Part shown: in pieces, positions 1 through 8,460 of the stretch
How positions within the stretch are numbered: the first letter of the stretch is position 1
Layout of the letters: each line of letters opens with the position of its first letter
DNA from: Burkholderiaceae bacterium
GTDB taxonomy: Bacteria; Pseudomonadota; Gammaproteobacteria; Burkholderiales; Burkholderiaceae
Assembly (NCBI GenBank): GCA_947448415.1
Contig: CANFMT010000002.1
Coordinates: 126,698 to 160,101, forward strand
DNA: 33,404 bases
Reading direction: 5' to 3'
The notes under the pieces: model-generated
The model's database searches: none
Seen by the model: only the letters and a program-made list of their open reading frames with translations
Told to the model about the DNA's origin: nothing
Program-made: the position numbers and the translations under genes

Positions 1-1565
1 CGTTCGATAAAGCCACTGCGTTCTGCCATCTCAAGAGGCTGGTGGTCAAGCCCACAAATGATCAGTCGAATGTTGCGAATCTTACATAGATGTGTAAGCT
101 CCATGACTGTATCCATGCCAGAACTATCGATATAAATTACATTCTTAAGATCGATCAAGAGGATTTGTGATGGTAAGTTCTCTTCAATTTTCTCTAGTAA
201 CTTTACAGCACCAAAAAAGATTGCGCCGTAAATACGATAGGCATCAATTTCACCATGGAGATGTTGGAGTTCAGGAAAATCTTTTGTATTAGCTCTTTCG
301 CAACGTGACAAGCTTGAGATGCGGTACACGAAGGTGATGAATGCCAGCAGCAAGCCTACCTGAACGGCGATGGTTAAATCTAAGATGACTGTGAGTAAAA
401 AAACACTAAGGATGGTAACTTGATAAGGCAGGCGAAATTGCCTGATGTCGATAAACTTTTTCCACTCCCCCATATTCCAGGCTACATACATCAAGATCGC
501 AGCTAAACATGAGAGGGGAATGTCTTTTGCAAGCGGAGCCGCAAATAACACGATGACCAACAATGTAATAGCATGCACAATCCCTGCAATTGGAGTGGTA
601 GCACCGCTTTCTACATTGGTTACTGTTCTGGCAATTGTTCCTGTGGCAGGCATTCCGCCAAAGAAGGGCGTTACTAAATTGGCGATGCCTTGGGCCATTA
701 ATTCTTGATTGGATTCGTGACGATCATGCATCAAGCCATCTGCTATACGTGCACACAGAAGGGATTCAATTGCGCCCAGCAAGGCCAAAGTCAAAGCTGG
801 CATGAGCATGTACTGAGCGCTTCCCCAGTTGATTGGTATCCATTCAAAGTTAGGAAGGCTTGAAGGAATTCCTCCAAAACGACTTCCAATCGTTTCGATT
901 GGCAACTCAAATGCACTTGCGACTGTGGTTGCAACAATCATCGCAACTACAGTGCCGGGTAAGTGACTTAACCAACCAAGTCGTTTTTGAAATAACTTCC
1001 AGATAATGATGAGAGCAAGGCTGGCAGCTGCGACTCCTAAAGCTATTGGGTTAACGGTATTGGCAGCCTGATATAGCGTATGCATTGCGGGAAAAAACTG
1101 AGCAGGCATTTTTTCAATGGTGAGGCCAAAGAAATCTTTTATTTGGGATATACCTATGAGAAGTGCTATGCCATTAGTAAAACCAATAATTACTGCAATC
1201 GGTATAAAGCGTACGAGCGTTCCCAGACGAAACACCCCCATCAGAAATAAGAACACCCCAGACATTGCTGTCGCAAGTAATAGGTTGGGAATACCATAGT
1301 GCTCCACAATGCCGTATACGATGACAATAAAAGCGCCAGCGGGCCCACCAATTTGAACGCGGCTTCCCCCAAGTAAGGAGACCAAGCCTCCGGCAATAAT
1401 GGCGGTAAAAATTCCGGCTTCTGGTTTTAGACCGCTAGCTATTGCAAAAGCCATCGCAAGTGGAAGCGCCACTATGCCTACTGTCAGACCCGCAAGAACA
1501 TCCTTAATCAATAAACCGCGGGTATACCCAGCAAATGAATCAAGAATTTTGGGGCGAAAAATCAT
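1..1565 (-). CDS. SulP family anion permease with STAS domain (3' end outside window)
   Basis: Inner-membrane SulP/SLC26 transporter, probably for sulfate, bicarbonate or another inorganic or dicarboxylate anion; the substrate cannot be read from the sequence. I translated this strand from ATG 1565 to the window edge: 521 residues with no stop. The N-terminal ~420 residues are hydrophobic and carry SulP-like stretches such as VALPLAMAFAIASGL and GGPAGAFIVIV. From about residue 435 a soluble STAS domain follows, with the typical IDSSG loop (D480, S481, S482), which in STAS proteins is a regulatory or phosphorylation site. SulP proteins are usually 550-600 residues, so only the end of the STAS domain is missing. 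There is no clear Shine-Dalgarno; the gene starts 24 bases after the DUF2177 gene and is probably translated from the same message. Confidence 0.92.
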   Translation of the reverse strand, partial: MIFRPKILDSFAGYTRGLLIKDVLAGLTVGIVALPLAMAFAIASGLKPEAGIFTAIIAGGLVSLLGGSRVQIGGPAGAFIVIVYGIVEHYGIPNLLLATAMSGVFLFLMGVFRLGTLVRFIPIAVIIGFTNGIALLIGISQIKDFFGLTIEKMPAQFFPAMHTLYQAANTVNPIALGVAAASLALIIIWKLFQKRLGWLSHLPGTVVAMIVATTVASAFELPIETIGSRFGGIPSSLPNFEWIPINWGSAQYMLMPALTLALLGAIESLLCARIADGLMHDRHESNQELMAQGIANLVTPFFGGMPATGTIARTVTNVESGATTPIAGIVHAITLLVIVLFAAPLAKDIPLSCLAAILMYVAWNMGEWKKFIDIRQFRLPYQVTILSVFLLTVILDLTIAVQVGLLLAFITFVYRISSLSRCERANTKDFPELQHLHGEIDAYRIYGAIFFGAVKLLEKIEENLPSQILLIDLKNVIYIDSSGMDTVMELTHLCKIRNIRLIICGLDHQPLEMAERSGFIE

Positions 1566-1589
1566 TGAGGAGTGAGGGTTAATGTGGCT

Positions 1590-1991
1590 CTAGGCGAGTC
1601 GATTTCCTACCCAGTAGGCAAGCCCAGCACAAATGGCGGTCACAAAACTTCCCCAAGCGATATCGATGAAGGCAAGCTGAGTAGGAAAATTTCTAATGAC
1701 TGCTAGATTGGTGAGGTCGTAAGTCATGTAGCAAAAAAAGCCAAAGAGGGCTCCATATTGCAGTGCATACATCAAGGATTGTTTAGAGAGGGCCGGCAGG
1801 ATGACAAAAATACAGACTCCTAAAGCGTAAATTAGGTAGAAAGCTAAGCCAGCAGCCAATTTGGGTTCGGTAGCCATCAGATCCCCCATTTGCTCTCTGT
1901 ATAGGCCTTTGGCTATACCTAGTAACCAGATGAGATCGATTGCGATGAGCGCAATAAGGAATGATAGGTAGACGCTAAAATACTTGAGCAA
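1590..1991 (-). CDS. DUF2177 family membrane protein
   Basis: Small integral membrane protein of 133 residues with about four hydrophobic segments (near residues 5-27, 47-68, 73-95 and 105-128). The motif YMTYDLTNLAVIRNFP is typical of the DUF2177 family, whose function is unknown. The start is TTG at 1991, preceded by AAAGG about nine bases upstream; no ATG occurs before about residue 35, which would delete the first membrane segment. It lies just upstream of the SulP gene on the same strand and diverges from the universal stress protein gene, so a shared control region of about 90 bases separates them. Family call is good; role unknown. Confidence 0.85.
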   Translation of the reverse strand: MLKYFSVYLSFLIALIAIDLIWLLGIAKGLYREQMGDLMATEPKLAAGLAFYLIYALGVCIFVILPALSKQSLMYALQYGALFGFFCYMTYDLTNLAVIRNFPTQLAFIDIAWGSFVTAICAGLAYWVGNRLA

Positions 1992-2079
1992 TTAATTTAC
2001 CTTTTTCTACTTTTATAGGCCAATAATAAGCATTATGATGGAAAGAGTAGATTAGTGGTTCAATTTAAAAGGAGTGAAT

Positions 2080-2520
2080 ATGTTTAAACATTTATTGGTG
2101 CCTGTAGATGGCTCGGACGTAAGTAGAAAGTCCTTGAAAAAAGTTGCTGAACTCGCTAAGTCTGACGGCGCTGCTGTTACCTTGGTGTATGTATCTGATC
2201 CTATGCCACCGATGGTGTATTCCGATAGCACTATGGGCTATGGGATCTCGCAAAAAGAACATCAGAAAGTATGCGAGGCTTACGCGAAAGATGTATTCAA
2301 AAAGGCTGCGACCTCACTGGGCGTTAGCGTGAAGGCTAAAACTTTGCATATTGCTAATTCCAATTTATCTGAAGGTATTTTGGATGGCGCTAAAAAAGCA
2401 AAAGCCGATGTCATTGTTATGGCATCTCATAAGCGTACCGGTATCAAAGGAATTTTGCTCGGTAGCGAAACGCATGAAGTCATTGTTCATTCAAAGTTAC
2501 CCGTATTGGTTCTGGGATAA
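2080..2520 (+). CDS. Universal stress protein (UspA family)
   Basis: Single-domain cytoplasmic universal stress protein of 146 residues. The N-terminus (MFKHLLVPVDGSDVSRKSL) gives the family's first beta strand and the nucleotide-contacting Asp. The C-terminal part has ASHKRTGIKGILLGSETHEV and a final PVLVLG strand, the usual ATP-binding-type loop (G-x2-G...GS). ATG 2080 is chosen as start because AGGAG at 2070-2074 lies six bases upstream; an in-frame GTG at 2074 overlaps that ribosome site and is unlikely to be used. It is followed by a strong terminator, so it is probably monocistronic. Confidence 0.93.
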   Translation: MFKHLLVPVDGSDVSRKSLKKVAELAKSDGAAVTLVYVSDPMPPMVYSDSTMGYGISQKEHQKVCEAYAKDVFKKAATSLGVSVKAKTLHIANSNLSEGILDGAKKAKADVIVMASHKRTGIKGILLGSETHEVIVHSKLPVLVLG

Positions 2521-2537
2521 TCTTAGTCTGCACTAAC

Positions 2538-2563
2538 AAAAGGGTCCGCTTGGACCCTTTTTT
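2538..2563. terminator. Bidirectional intrinsic terminator
   Basis: Perfect 10-bp stem: AAAAGGGTCC (2538-2547), loop GCTT, GGACCCTTTT (2552-2561), running into a T-rich tract on the plus strand and an A-rich flank that gives T's on the minus strand. It sits between the convergent universal stress protein gene (stop 2520) and the M23 peptidase gene (stop 2573) and can serve both. Confidence 0.85.
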
Positions 2564-2572
2564 ATTACTTGA

Positions 2573-4018
2573 TTAGTTTTGTTTAATTGGGCTGCCGAGC
2601 AAAAGTATTTCTCTTGTCAGTTGACCGCTTTCGTTATCGCGCATAGACCATAAATCAAGTTGAGTCTTTGATCCATATGGATCTACATAGATTCCATTTT
2701 TTCTCAACTCAAAATGGAGGTGGGGGCCAGTTGATCTTCCGGTAGATCCAACGTAACCGATTTCCAGGCCGCGTCGTACCTCATTCCCAACTTCTAGCTC
2801 TACGTTGTAATTACTTAAGTGCGCATAGTAAGTGTGATAGTTGCCTGGATGCTCTAAGACAATTAAGTTGCCAAATGCGCCGCTATAGCCGATGTGGGCT
2901 ACTCTGCCATTTGCTACGCTAAAGATGGGCGTACCAATAGGCGCTGAATAGTCGATACCCATATGCGCCCGATAGCGCTGTTTTTGGGGTGCTGGTTGAG
3001 CCACTGGTGCAGAGGCTTTACTGCGCTTTGCAGAGGAGGCTCGTACCATTCCCACGCCACGTGAAATGCGTCGATAGCTCAAGGGGTTAGTCCAGAAAGA
3101 GCGCTCTAGGGATTCACCACTTCCAGTAAAAAAGCCACCTGGTATATCCGGGCGATCAACCCAGAATGCGCTGGCATAAACTTCTTTACTGGTCGGGTCT
3201 AATATTTCTGTAGCCCAAATTTGCGCCCATCTTTCTCGATCACCGAAGTCAACAATAATACGCACCACACTGTTTGTATTTTCTAAAGAATTATTCTCTT
3301 CGGGGTAGATTTGTTTAATGATGGAATTTAATTCCCAAACCAGCTCTACTGGCAGCTTATCGCTGACCTTTCTGGGGTCGTATAAGACATCTCTTAATGG
3401 AATGCGGATTTCCGTAAGATTTTGAGATTCACTTTTTAAGTAGTCCTGCTGAATAAGAAATCCACCTACAGCGGATGGCGTAAATGTCCACACCTCAGTT
3501 TTACTATCTTGTATTGGTCCATTCATAATGCTAAGAGAGTCAAAACGATTGCGGCTTCCCAAGGCAAGCGCATAAGGAATGCAGTCCCCGCGCATGCGAT
3601 CAAAGAAGGTTTTGGTTTGGTTTTTAAAGAACTCAGAAAATTGAGCGTTATTAATACCAATACTTGAGGGTAAGTTATCTTCGTTAAAGCTACGGCGTAA
3701 GCATCCTTGGGTAACTCGATAATCCAAGTTACCGGTGCTATCTAGAACTAGCTCGTTTGGGTCTTTTCTCTGAAATAAGGATGGATTAAGGCTTAAGCTG
3801 CTTGATCTCGATGAGCCACTAGCTGCACTATCCTTGAAGCCGATCGACTTGGTATTTTGAACAATGACTTTTTTGCGTGGCTGGGCAGCCTTTTGGCTTT
3901 GGGTATTCTGAGCTTGCGCTATAGGCGTTAAGCCAGGCATTAAATCCAGGATCGCCCAGACCGTCAATATGATTACGCCCTTTGATAAGAGGGGGTGACG
4001 AGTTACATTTTTATTCAC
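2573..4018 (-). CDS. M23 family metallopeptidase (LytM/DD-endopeptidase type)
   Basis: Secreted or periplasmic peptidoglycan hydrolase of 481 residues, predicted to cut cross-link peptides. An N-terminal hydrophobic segment (about residues 14-36, ending AQA) looks like a signal peptide or anchor. The middle ~300 residues form a substrate-binding or regulatory region without an evident LysM repeat. The C-terminal M23 domain (about 347-455) has the zinc ligands: H352 and D356 (HxxxD in HMGIDYSAP), plus H435 of the HLH motif (H433, H435); H400 in YYAHL is the conserved active-site His. All catalytic residues are present, so an active enzyme is likely. It converges with the universal stress gene and diverges from the 4200 gene. 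Confidence 0.92.
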   Translation of the reverse strand: MNKNVTRHPLLSKGVIILTVWAILDLMPGLTPIAQAQNTQSQKAAQPRKKVIVQNTKSIGFKDSAASGSSRSSSLSLNPSLFQRKDPNELVLDSTGNLDYRVTQGCLRRSFNEDNLPSSIGINNAQFSEFFKNQTKTFFDRMRGDCIPYALALGSRNRFDSLSIMNGPIQDSKTEVWTFTPSAVGGFLIQQDYLKSESQNLTEIRIPLRDVLYDPRKVSDKLPVELVWELNSIIKQIYPEENNSLENTNSVVRIIVDFGDRERWAQIWATEILDPTSKEVYASAFWVDRPDIPGGFFTGSGESLERSFWTNPLSYRRISRGVGMVRASSAKRSKASAPVAQPAPQKQRYRAHMGIDYSAPIGTPIFSVANGRVAHIGYSGAFGNLIVLEHPGNYHTYYAHLSNYNVELEVGNEVRRGLEIGYVGSTGRSTGPHLHFELRKNGIYVDPYGSKTQLDLWSMRDNESGQLTREILLLGSPIKQN

Positions 4019-4037
4019 CCGCTAATTATCTAATAAT

Positions 4038-4130
4038 GTGAGCAACCTTCCCGAGAATTATGCTGTCCTGCAGCAAATTAAGGCTTTTCTCAATGCAGAG
4101 CCTCTGGTGATGCTTAAAGTCCAAGGTTGA
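4038..4130 (+). CDS. Possible 30-residue small ORF
   Basis: Short open frame in the 181-base gap between two divergent genes: GTG 4038, 30 codons, TGA ending at 4130. The reading looks protein-like (contains ENYAVLQQIKAFLNAEPLVM), with a mixed amphipathic composition and no low-complexity bias. However, there is no convincing Shine-Dalgarno before the GTG and the start is not ATG. It could be a real small protein, a remnant 3' end of a lost gene, or chance. An in-frame TAA at 4023-4025 closes the frame just upstream. Confidence 0.25.
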   Translation: MSNLPENYAVLQQIKAFLNAEPLVMLKVQG

Positions 4131-4199
4131 ATTTGCTGGTTGTGCGTACACCTTGGATTTGGAATCTCGATACAATATTTTTTTGCATAAGGAGTCTTC

Positions 4200-5333
4200 A
4201 TGCCCATTATTGAATCCGTCCAGGTTGCCTCGGTGGCAGTGCCTTTGGATAAGGTCACTTCATTTTCAACGCGCACCGTTTCAGAGCGCCATTATTGTTT
4301 GGTGAAGGTACGTTCTAAAGATGGCAATGAGGGCATTGGATTTTGCTATGTTGGTAGCGCTGGCGGTGACATTGCTAAAGTTGCAGTAGAACAATTATTG
4401 GCGCCAAAGTTAATTGGTCAAAATAGTCATCGCTCTGAAGGCTTGTGGATGGAAATGTACAACGAATCCATTTTGCAGGGGCGTGCTGGCGCAGTCATGC
4501 GGGGCATTTCTATTCTGGATACAGCTTTATGGGATTTAAATGCTCGCTCTGTAGGTTTGCCACTCCATCATTATCTAGGCTCAGTGGTTGATGATCGGGT
4601 ACCTGCATATGCTAGCGGTGGATATTACTTGGAGGGTAAAACTCCTGCCATGCTTGGTAAAGAGATGGAATCCTATGTAAAGCAGGGTTTTAAGGCAGTC
4701 AAAATGAAAGTTGGTCGACTCTCTCCTGCTCAAGAGGAGGCGCGCGTTAAGGCGGCCCGCAAAGCAGTGGGTGACGACGTTCTGCTAACGCTTGATGCAA
4801 ATAATGCGTGGCGTGATTTACCGACAGCGCTTGAGTATGTTCGTAGATTTGAGGCCTATAACCCCTACTGGATAGAGGAGCCATTTTCACCGGATGCAAT
4901 TGATTTACATGCTGCATTAGCACGTCAAACTAAGATTAATGTAGCCACGGGTGAGATGGAAGCTGGTCGTTGGCGTTTTCGTGAATTAATTGATGCGGGT
5001 GGCGCGGCGATATTGCAATCGGATGCAGCAGTTTGTGGCGGTATTACTGAATGGCGACGTATCTCAGCCTATGCTGATCTTAAGGGTGTCACGGTGTGCC
5101 CACATTGGATGCATGATCTACACGCACCTTTAGTAGCGGCAACACCAAATGCTCGTTTTGTTGAATTCTTCTTGGATGATCAAGTTCTCAATTTCCGTAA
5201 ATTGATTAATAAGCAACTCACCTTTAAAAATGGTGATTTGATATTGCACAAAACTCCAGGATTGGGTTTTGAATTCGATGAGGCTGCCGTTAAGAAATAC
5301 GCTGGTAAGGCAGCTTGGAGCACGATCTCCTGA
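4200..5333 (+). CDS. Mandelate racemase/muconate lactonizing enzyme family protein (acid-sugar dehydratase-like)
   Basis: Cytoplasmic enolase-superfamily enzyme of 377 residues, normal for the mandelate racemase (MR) subgroup. Visible residues: KMK motif (K168, K170); Mg2+ ligands D199 (TLDANNAW), E226 (WIEEPF) and E252 (TGEMEA); and the MR-type pair D275 (QSDAAVCGG) and H302 (CPHWMHDLHAPL). KxK plus the His-Asp dyad points to racemisation or dehydration of an alpha-hydroxy acid, most often a sugar acid; muconate cycloisomerase lacks this dyad. AAGGAG at 4189-4194 precedes the ATG, and a TACAAT element (4171-4176) could be a -10 box, though no good -35 is seen. It converges on the TRAP operon at 5385 and may act in the same pathway. 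Substrate unknown. Confidence 0.9.
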   Translation: MPIIESVQVASVAVPLDKVTSFSTRTVSERHYCLVKVRSKDGNEGIGFCYVGSAGGDIAKVAVEQLLAPKLIGQNSHRSEGLWMEMYNESILQGRAGAVMRGISILDTALWDLNARSVGLPLHHYLGSVVDDRVPAYASGGYYLEGKTPAMLGKEMESYVKQGFKAVKMKVGRLSPAQEEARVKAARKAVGDDVLLTLDANNAWRDLPTALEYVRRFEAYNPYWIEEPFSPDAIDLHAALARQTKINVATGEMEAGRWRFRELIDAGGAAILQSDAAVCGGITEWRRISAYADLKGVTVCPHWMHDLHAPLVAATPNARFVEFFLDDQVLNFRKLINKQLTFKNGDLILHKTPGLGFEFDEAAVKKYAGKAAWSTIS

Positions 5334-5384
5334 GCATCATTAGCAATGTTTATTGATTGGCACTCAAGCGAGAAATTGTCGTGC

Positions 5385-7397
5385 TTAAGTAGGCTTTCGA
5401 TTCAACTTGAAATAGGTCATGGACTGCGTGACCAATACTAAGCCAAAGCCAATAAATCCAATCAAATCTGCCTCTGTGGATGGATAGGCTAGAGCAACTC
5501 CAGAGATCACCATGATGATGCGCTCAAATACTTTGGTCTTTTCAATGAACCATCCCTGAAGACCGCCAGCAAGGCAAATAATCCCCACAACTGCTGTAAA
5601 GGAGACCCAGGCAATCTGCATCCAGTCTGCTTGCTCTAAAGCATTTGTAGATCCCATCAGCAAGAGACTGACTCCTGACTTATCTAAAACAAACATAAAG
5701 GGAACCAAAATGGCTGGCGCTACATACTTCCAAGTTTGGAGCGTCGTCTTATAGGGGTTACCTTTGCAAATCGCGGCGGCTGCAAATGGAGACAGCGCTG
5801 TGGGAGGTGATACCTCTGAAAGCACGGCGTAGTAAAAGATGAACATATGCGCCGCAAATGCAGGTACGCCTAAGTTGATCAGTGCTGGTGCTGCTATTAC
5901 TGCGCAAATAATATAAGAGGCGGTAACCGGTACAGCTAGACCAACAACCCATACAACCAAAGCCGTAAAGATAGTCGTCAACAAAAGAGATCCACCGGCA
6001 TATTGAATCACGATGGAACTAAATTTAAGCCCCAAACCAGTTAAGGTAACGGTGCCCACAATTAAGCCCGCCCCGGCACAAGTAGCAGCAATGGCTAAAA
6101 CTCCAGTCGAGCCAGAGGCAAGGGCCTTAGTAAGGTTTGAGTTATAGAGACCAGACAGAATTGGCTCTTTACCCTTAAACCAAGACCATGGAATGATGGC
6201 AGTATCTTCTCTGAGCATGCTCGATAGAGCCGAGACAACCGTCGCCCAAAATACTGACATGACAGGTGAGAAGCCCATGAGCATGAACACCACAATCGAG
6301 ATGAGGGAGAAAAAGTGAAACCAGTATTTTTTGGTGAGTTGCCATGCAGATTCAGCAGAAGAAAACTGAATGCTCTTCATATTGTATTTACGGACATCAA
6401 TTTCTACCATGACGAATAAGCCAAGATAAAAAAGAATGGTTGGAATCGTCGCCATGAGCAACACATCTAAATAAGAAATCTTGAGAAAGTCAGCAATTAA
6501 GAATGCAGCTGCGCCAAGTACAGGCGGGGAAATAATGGCACCCAGACCACCTGCTGCTAAAAGTCCACCAGCAGCGTTTTTGTCGTAACCTACTTTATCT
6601 AGCATGGGCGCAGCAACTGAGCCCACAGTTACTGTTGTGGCAACACCAGATCCCGAGGGGCCGCCCAGCAAAAAAGAAGACATCACAATAGTTCTGCCAA
6701 CCCCTGAGGATTTTCCGCCCATAGCAGCAAAAGAGAAGTCGATAAAGAATTTACCTGCACCGGTAAATTGCAGAAATGCGCCAAAGATTGTGAAGAGAAT
6801 AATTAGAGTTGCAGAGACATCAACAGCTGTTCCATAGATGCCCTCAAGTGTCATATACATATAGCCCACTAAACGATCTAAGCCATAACCTTTATGAGTC
6901 CATGGTGCTGGTAGGTAGTCCCCAAAGAGCGCATAGAGTAAAAATAAGACGGTGACTGTCACTAAAACCATTCCATTGGTTCTTCTGACACTCTCCAGAA
7001 TCAATAGAATCAAGCCAATACCAACGAGAACATCTGTTGGGTTCGGGGCGGTATTGCGATCCATAAAATCATCGCCACCGCTCAAAATGTAATAGGCGAT
7101 AAATACGGAGCCTACGGCGAATAACACATCCCAAGGCATGAGGCGATTTTTAAAGCGAGCGGCTATTGGAAAGCTCAGGAATACTAAAAATAGTACTAAG
7201 GCCACGTGAATAACGCGTAGCTGGTGTGTTGGGACAATAGAGTAGGCGGCATATAAATGAAAGAGGGACATGCCTACAGCAACCAGCGTAATAAATTTGG
7301 CTAGAAGACCTTTGTAATCATTAGAGTCACCTTCTTCCTGCTTAATAAAGGCATCTAGTTTTTCTTGGGTTTCGTTGTCAATCACGTTTTGATTCAT
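5385..7397 (-). CDS. TRAP transporter fused permease (TAXI type, DctQM fusion)
   Basis: Integral inner-membrane subunit of a TRAP transporter, 670 residues, matching the fused 4TM (DctQ) plus 12TM (DctM) architecture usual for TAXI-type systems. After a hydrophilic N-terminus the chain has many hydrophobic segments; glycine-rich stretches such as GGPSGSGVATTVTVGSVAAPM and GGLLAAGGLGAIISPPVLGAA are typical of the DctM core. It uses an ion gradient to import the ligand delivered by the receptor encoded immediately upstream (7475-8425). AGGTTGAG precedes the ATG. It is the last gene of the 10330-5385 operon. The imported substrate is presumably an organic acid. Confidence 0.94.
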   Translation of the reverse strand: MNQNVIDNETQEKLDAFIKQEEGDSNDYKGLLAKFITLVAVGMSLFHLYAAYSIVPTHQLRVIHVALVLFLVFLSFPIAARFKNRLMPWDVLFAVGSVFIAYYILSGGDDFMDRNTAPNPTDVLVGIGLILLILESVRRTNGMVLVTVTVLFLLYALFGDYLPAPWTHKGYGLDRLVGYMYMTLEGIYGTAVDVSATLIILFTIFGAFLQFTGAGKFFIDFSFAAMGGKSSGVGRTIVMSSFLLGGPSGSGVATTVTVGSVAAPMLDKVGYDKNAAGGLLAAGGLGAIISPPVLGAAAFLIADFLKISYLDVLLMATIPTILFYLGLFVMVEIDVRKYNMKSIQFSSAESAWQLTKKYWFHFFSLISIVVFMLMGFSPVMSVFWATVVSALSSMLREDTAIIPWSWFKGKEPILSGLYNSNLTKALASGSTGVLAIAATCAGAGLIVGTVTLTGLGLKFSSIVIQYAGGSLLLTTIFTALVVWVVGLAVPVTASYIICAVIAAPALINLGVPAFAAHMFIFYYAVLSEVSPPTALSPFAAAAICKGNPYKTTLQTWKYVAPAILVPFMFVLDKSGVSLLLMGSTNALEQADWMQIAWVSFTAVVGIICLAGGLQGWFIEKTKVFERIIMVISGVALAYPSTEADLIGFIGFGLVLVTQSMTYFKLNRKPT

Positions 7398-7437
7398 GTC
7401 TCAACCTATATTTTTTTATGGACTGCCTTAAAACAGT

Positions 7438-7460
7438 AGGGGTGAGATTAACTCACCCCT
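7438..7460 (-). promoter_or_regulatory. Intercistronic hairpin between receptor and permease genes
   Basis: Inverted repeat AGGGGTGAG (7438-7446) / CTCACCCCT (7452-7460) with a 5-base loop, in the 77-base gap between the TAXI receptor and the permease. On the minus strand the following bases (ACTGTTTTAAGG) form only a weak U tract. It is more likely a partial terminator or an mRNA-stabilising 3' structure that gives more receptor than permease than a full terminator. Confidence 0.6.
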
Positions 7461-7474
7461 TTCACTTCATTTAT

Positions 7475-8425
7475 TTAATTTACTTTGACATTCTTTTCTT
7501 TAAAGTACTTTAGGGCACCAGGATGAAAATCAACTGGAGTTGATTTTGCTTTTTGTCCCTCTAAAGTGACATTCATGTATTCCTGATGGGTTCTTACTAG
7601 ATCAAGTTTGTTATCAAATATTGCTTTAGTAATTTTGTAAGCTTGATCATCTGGCATATTGGCATTAACCACCAAAATGTTCGCAACAGCGGCAACTTTA
7701 TTGTCCTTCGTCATGCCGCTATATGTAGCTTTAGGAATCAATGTAGGGAAATAAAGATTGCCATACTTCTTATTCATAGCTGGCACTTCATCAGTTGTGT
7801 CTACCATGACAATTTTCATACCTGGGCTATTCGCTAAATCTGTCACTGCAGCTGTTGGTAAGCCGCCGACCCAGAAGAAGGCATCAATCTTGCGGTCTTT
7901 AACAGCATTTACAGATTCAGCAACGCTTAAACGTTCACGCTTTACATCTTTATCTTTATCTAAGCCCGCAGCTTCCAACAATCTAAAAGCCATGACTTCG
8001 GTTGCACTACCAGGTGCACCAGTGCTAACGCGCTTGCCTTTGAGGTCCTTCATGGTCTTAATGCCAGTTGAATCTACTGTTACTACATGCATTAAGTTTG
8101 GATAGAGAACCACGAGTGTACGTAGATCAACTTTTTTCCCGGAAAATTTACCATCACCAACTTGTGCATCTTTTGCGGCATCAGCCATGGAAAAGCCAAC
8201 ATATGACTTACCAGTACCAATCAAGTTGAGGTTATCAATCGAGCCACCGGTAACTTCGGCAGTGGCAGACATGCCGGGTACTTTATTGGAGAGTACTGAG
8301 GCTAAGCCCCCTCCCATAGGATAGTAAACGCCACCCGTGCCACCCGTTGCGATGGAAATATTTTGTGCTTGCGCGCTGGCCCATAAGAAGCTTAGCGAAA
8401 GCGCAATGACCTTTAGTAGTTTCAT
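7475..8425 (-). CDS. TAXI family TRAP transporter solute-binding protein
   Basis: Periplasmic receptor of 316 residues that captures the substrate for the adjacent fused TRAP permease. A signal peptide of about 20 residues ends WASAQA, followed by the TAXI-type opening NISIATGGTGGVYYPMGGGL; the STGAPGSATEVMAFRLLEAAG segment is also characteristic. It lacks a lipobox. AGGAGGTAACG before the ATG is the strongest ribosome site in the operon, fitting high expression of a binding protein. Members of the family bind glutamate, alpha-ketoglutarate or other small acids; the ligand here is unknown, and the flanking catabolic genes point to a hydroxy or sugar acid. Confidence 0.94.
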   Translation of the reverse strand: MKLLKVIALSLSFLWASAQAQNISIATGGTGGVYYPMGGGLASVLSNKVPGMSATAEVTGGSIDNLNLIGTGKSYVGFSMADAAKDAQVGDGKFSGKKVDLRTLVVLYPNLMHVVTVDSTGIKTMKDLKGKRVSTGAPGSATEVMAFRLLEAAGLDKDKDVKRERLSVAESVNAVKDRKIDAFFWVGGLPTAAVTDLANSPGMKIVMVDTTDEVPAMNKKYGNLYFPTLIPKATYSGMTKDNKVAAVANILVVNANMPDDQAYKITKAIFDNKLDLVRTHQEYMNVTLEGQKAKSTPVDFHPGALKYFKEKNVKVN

Positions 8426-8460
8426 CGTTACCTCCTATTTATCTTTGTTGTGTTGTTGAA

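Noticed and set aside
445..1299. Two plus-strand open frames (445-708 and 1117-1299)
   Set aside because: The minus strand here reads without interruption as a SulP permease with STAS domain; these are antisense shadows.
2074..2079. GTG 2074 as start of the universal stress protein
   Set aside because: The GTG overlaps the AGGAG ribosome site; ATG 2080 is correctly spaced and matches the family N-terminus.
7758..8105. Open frame of 115 codons on the plus strand
   Set aside because: It lies antisense within the TAXI receptor gene; a by-product of its codon use.
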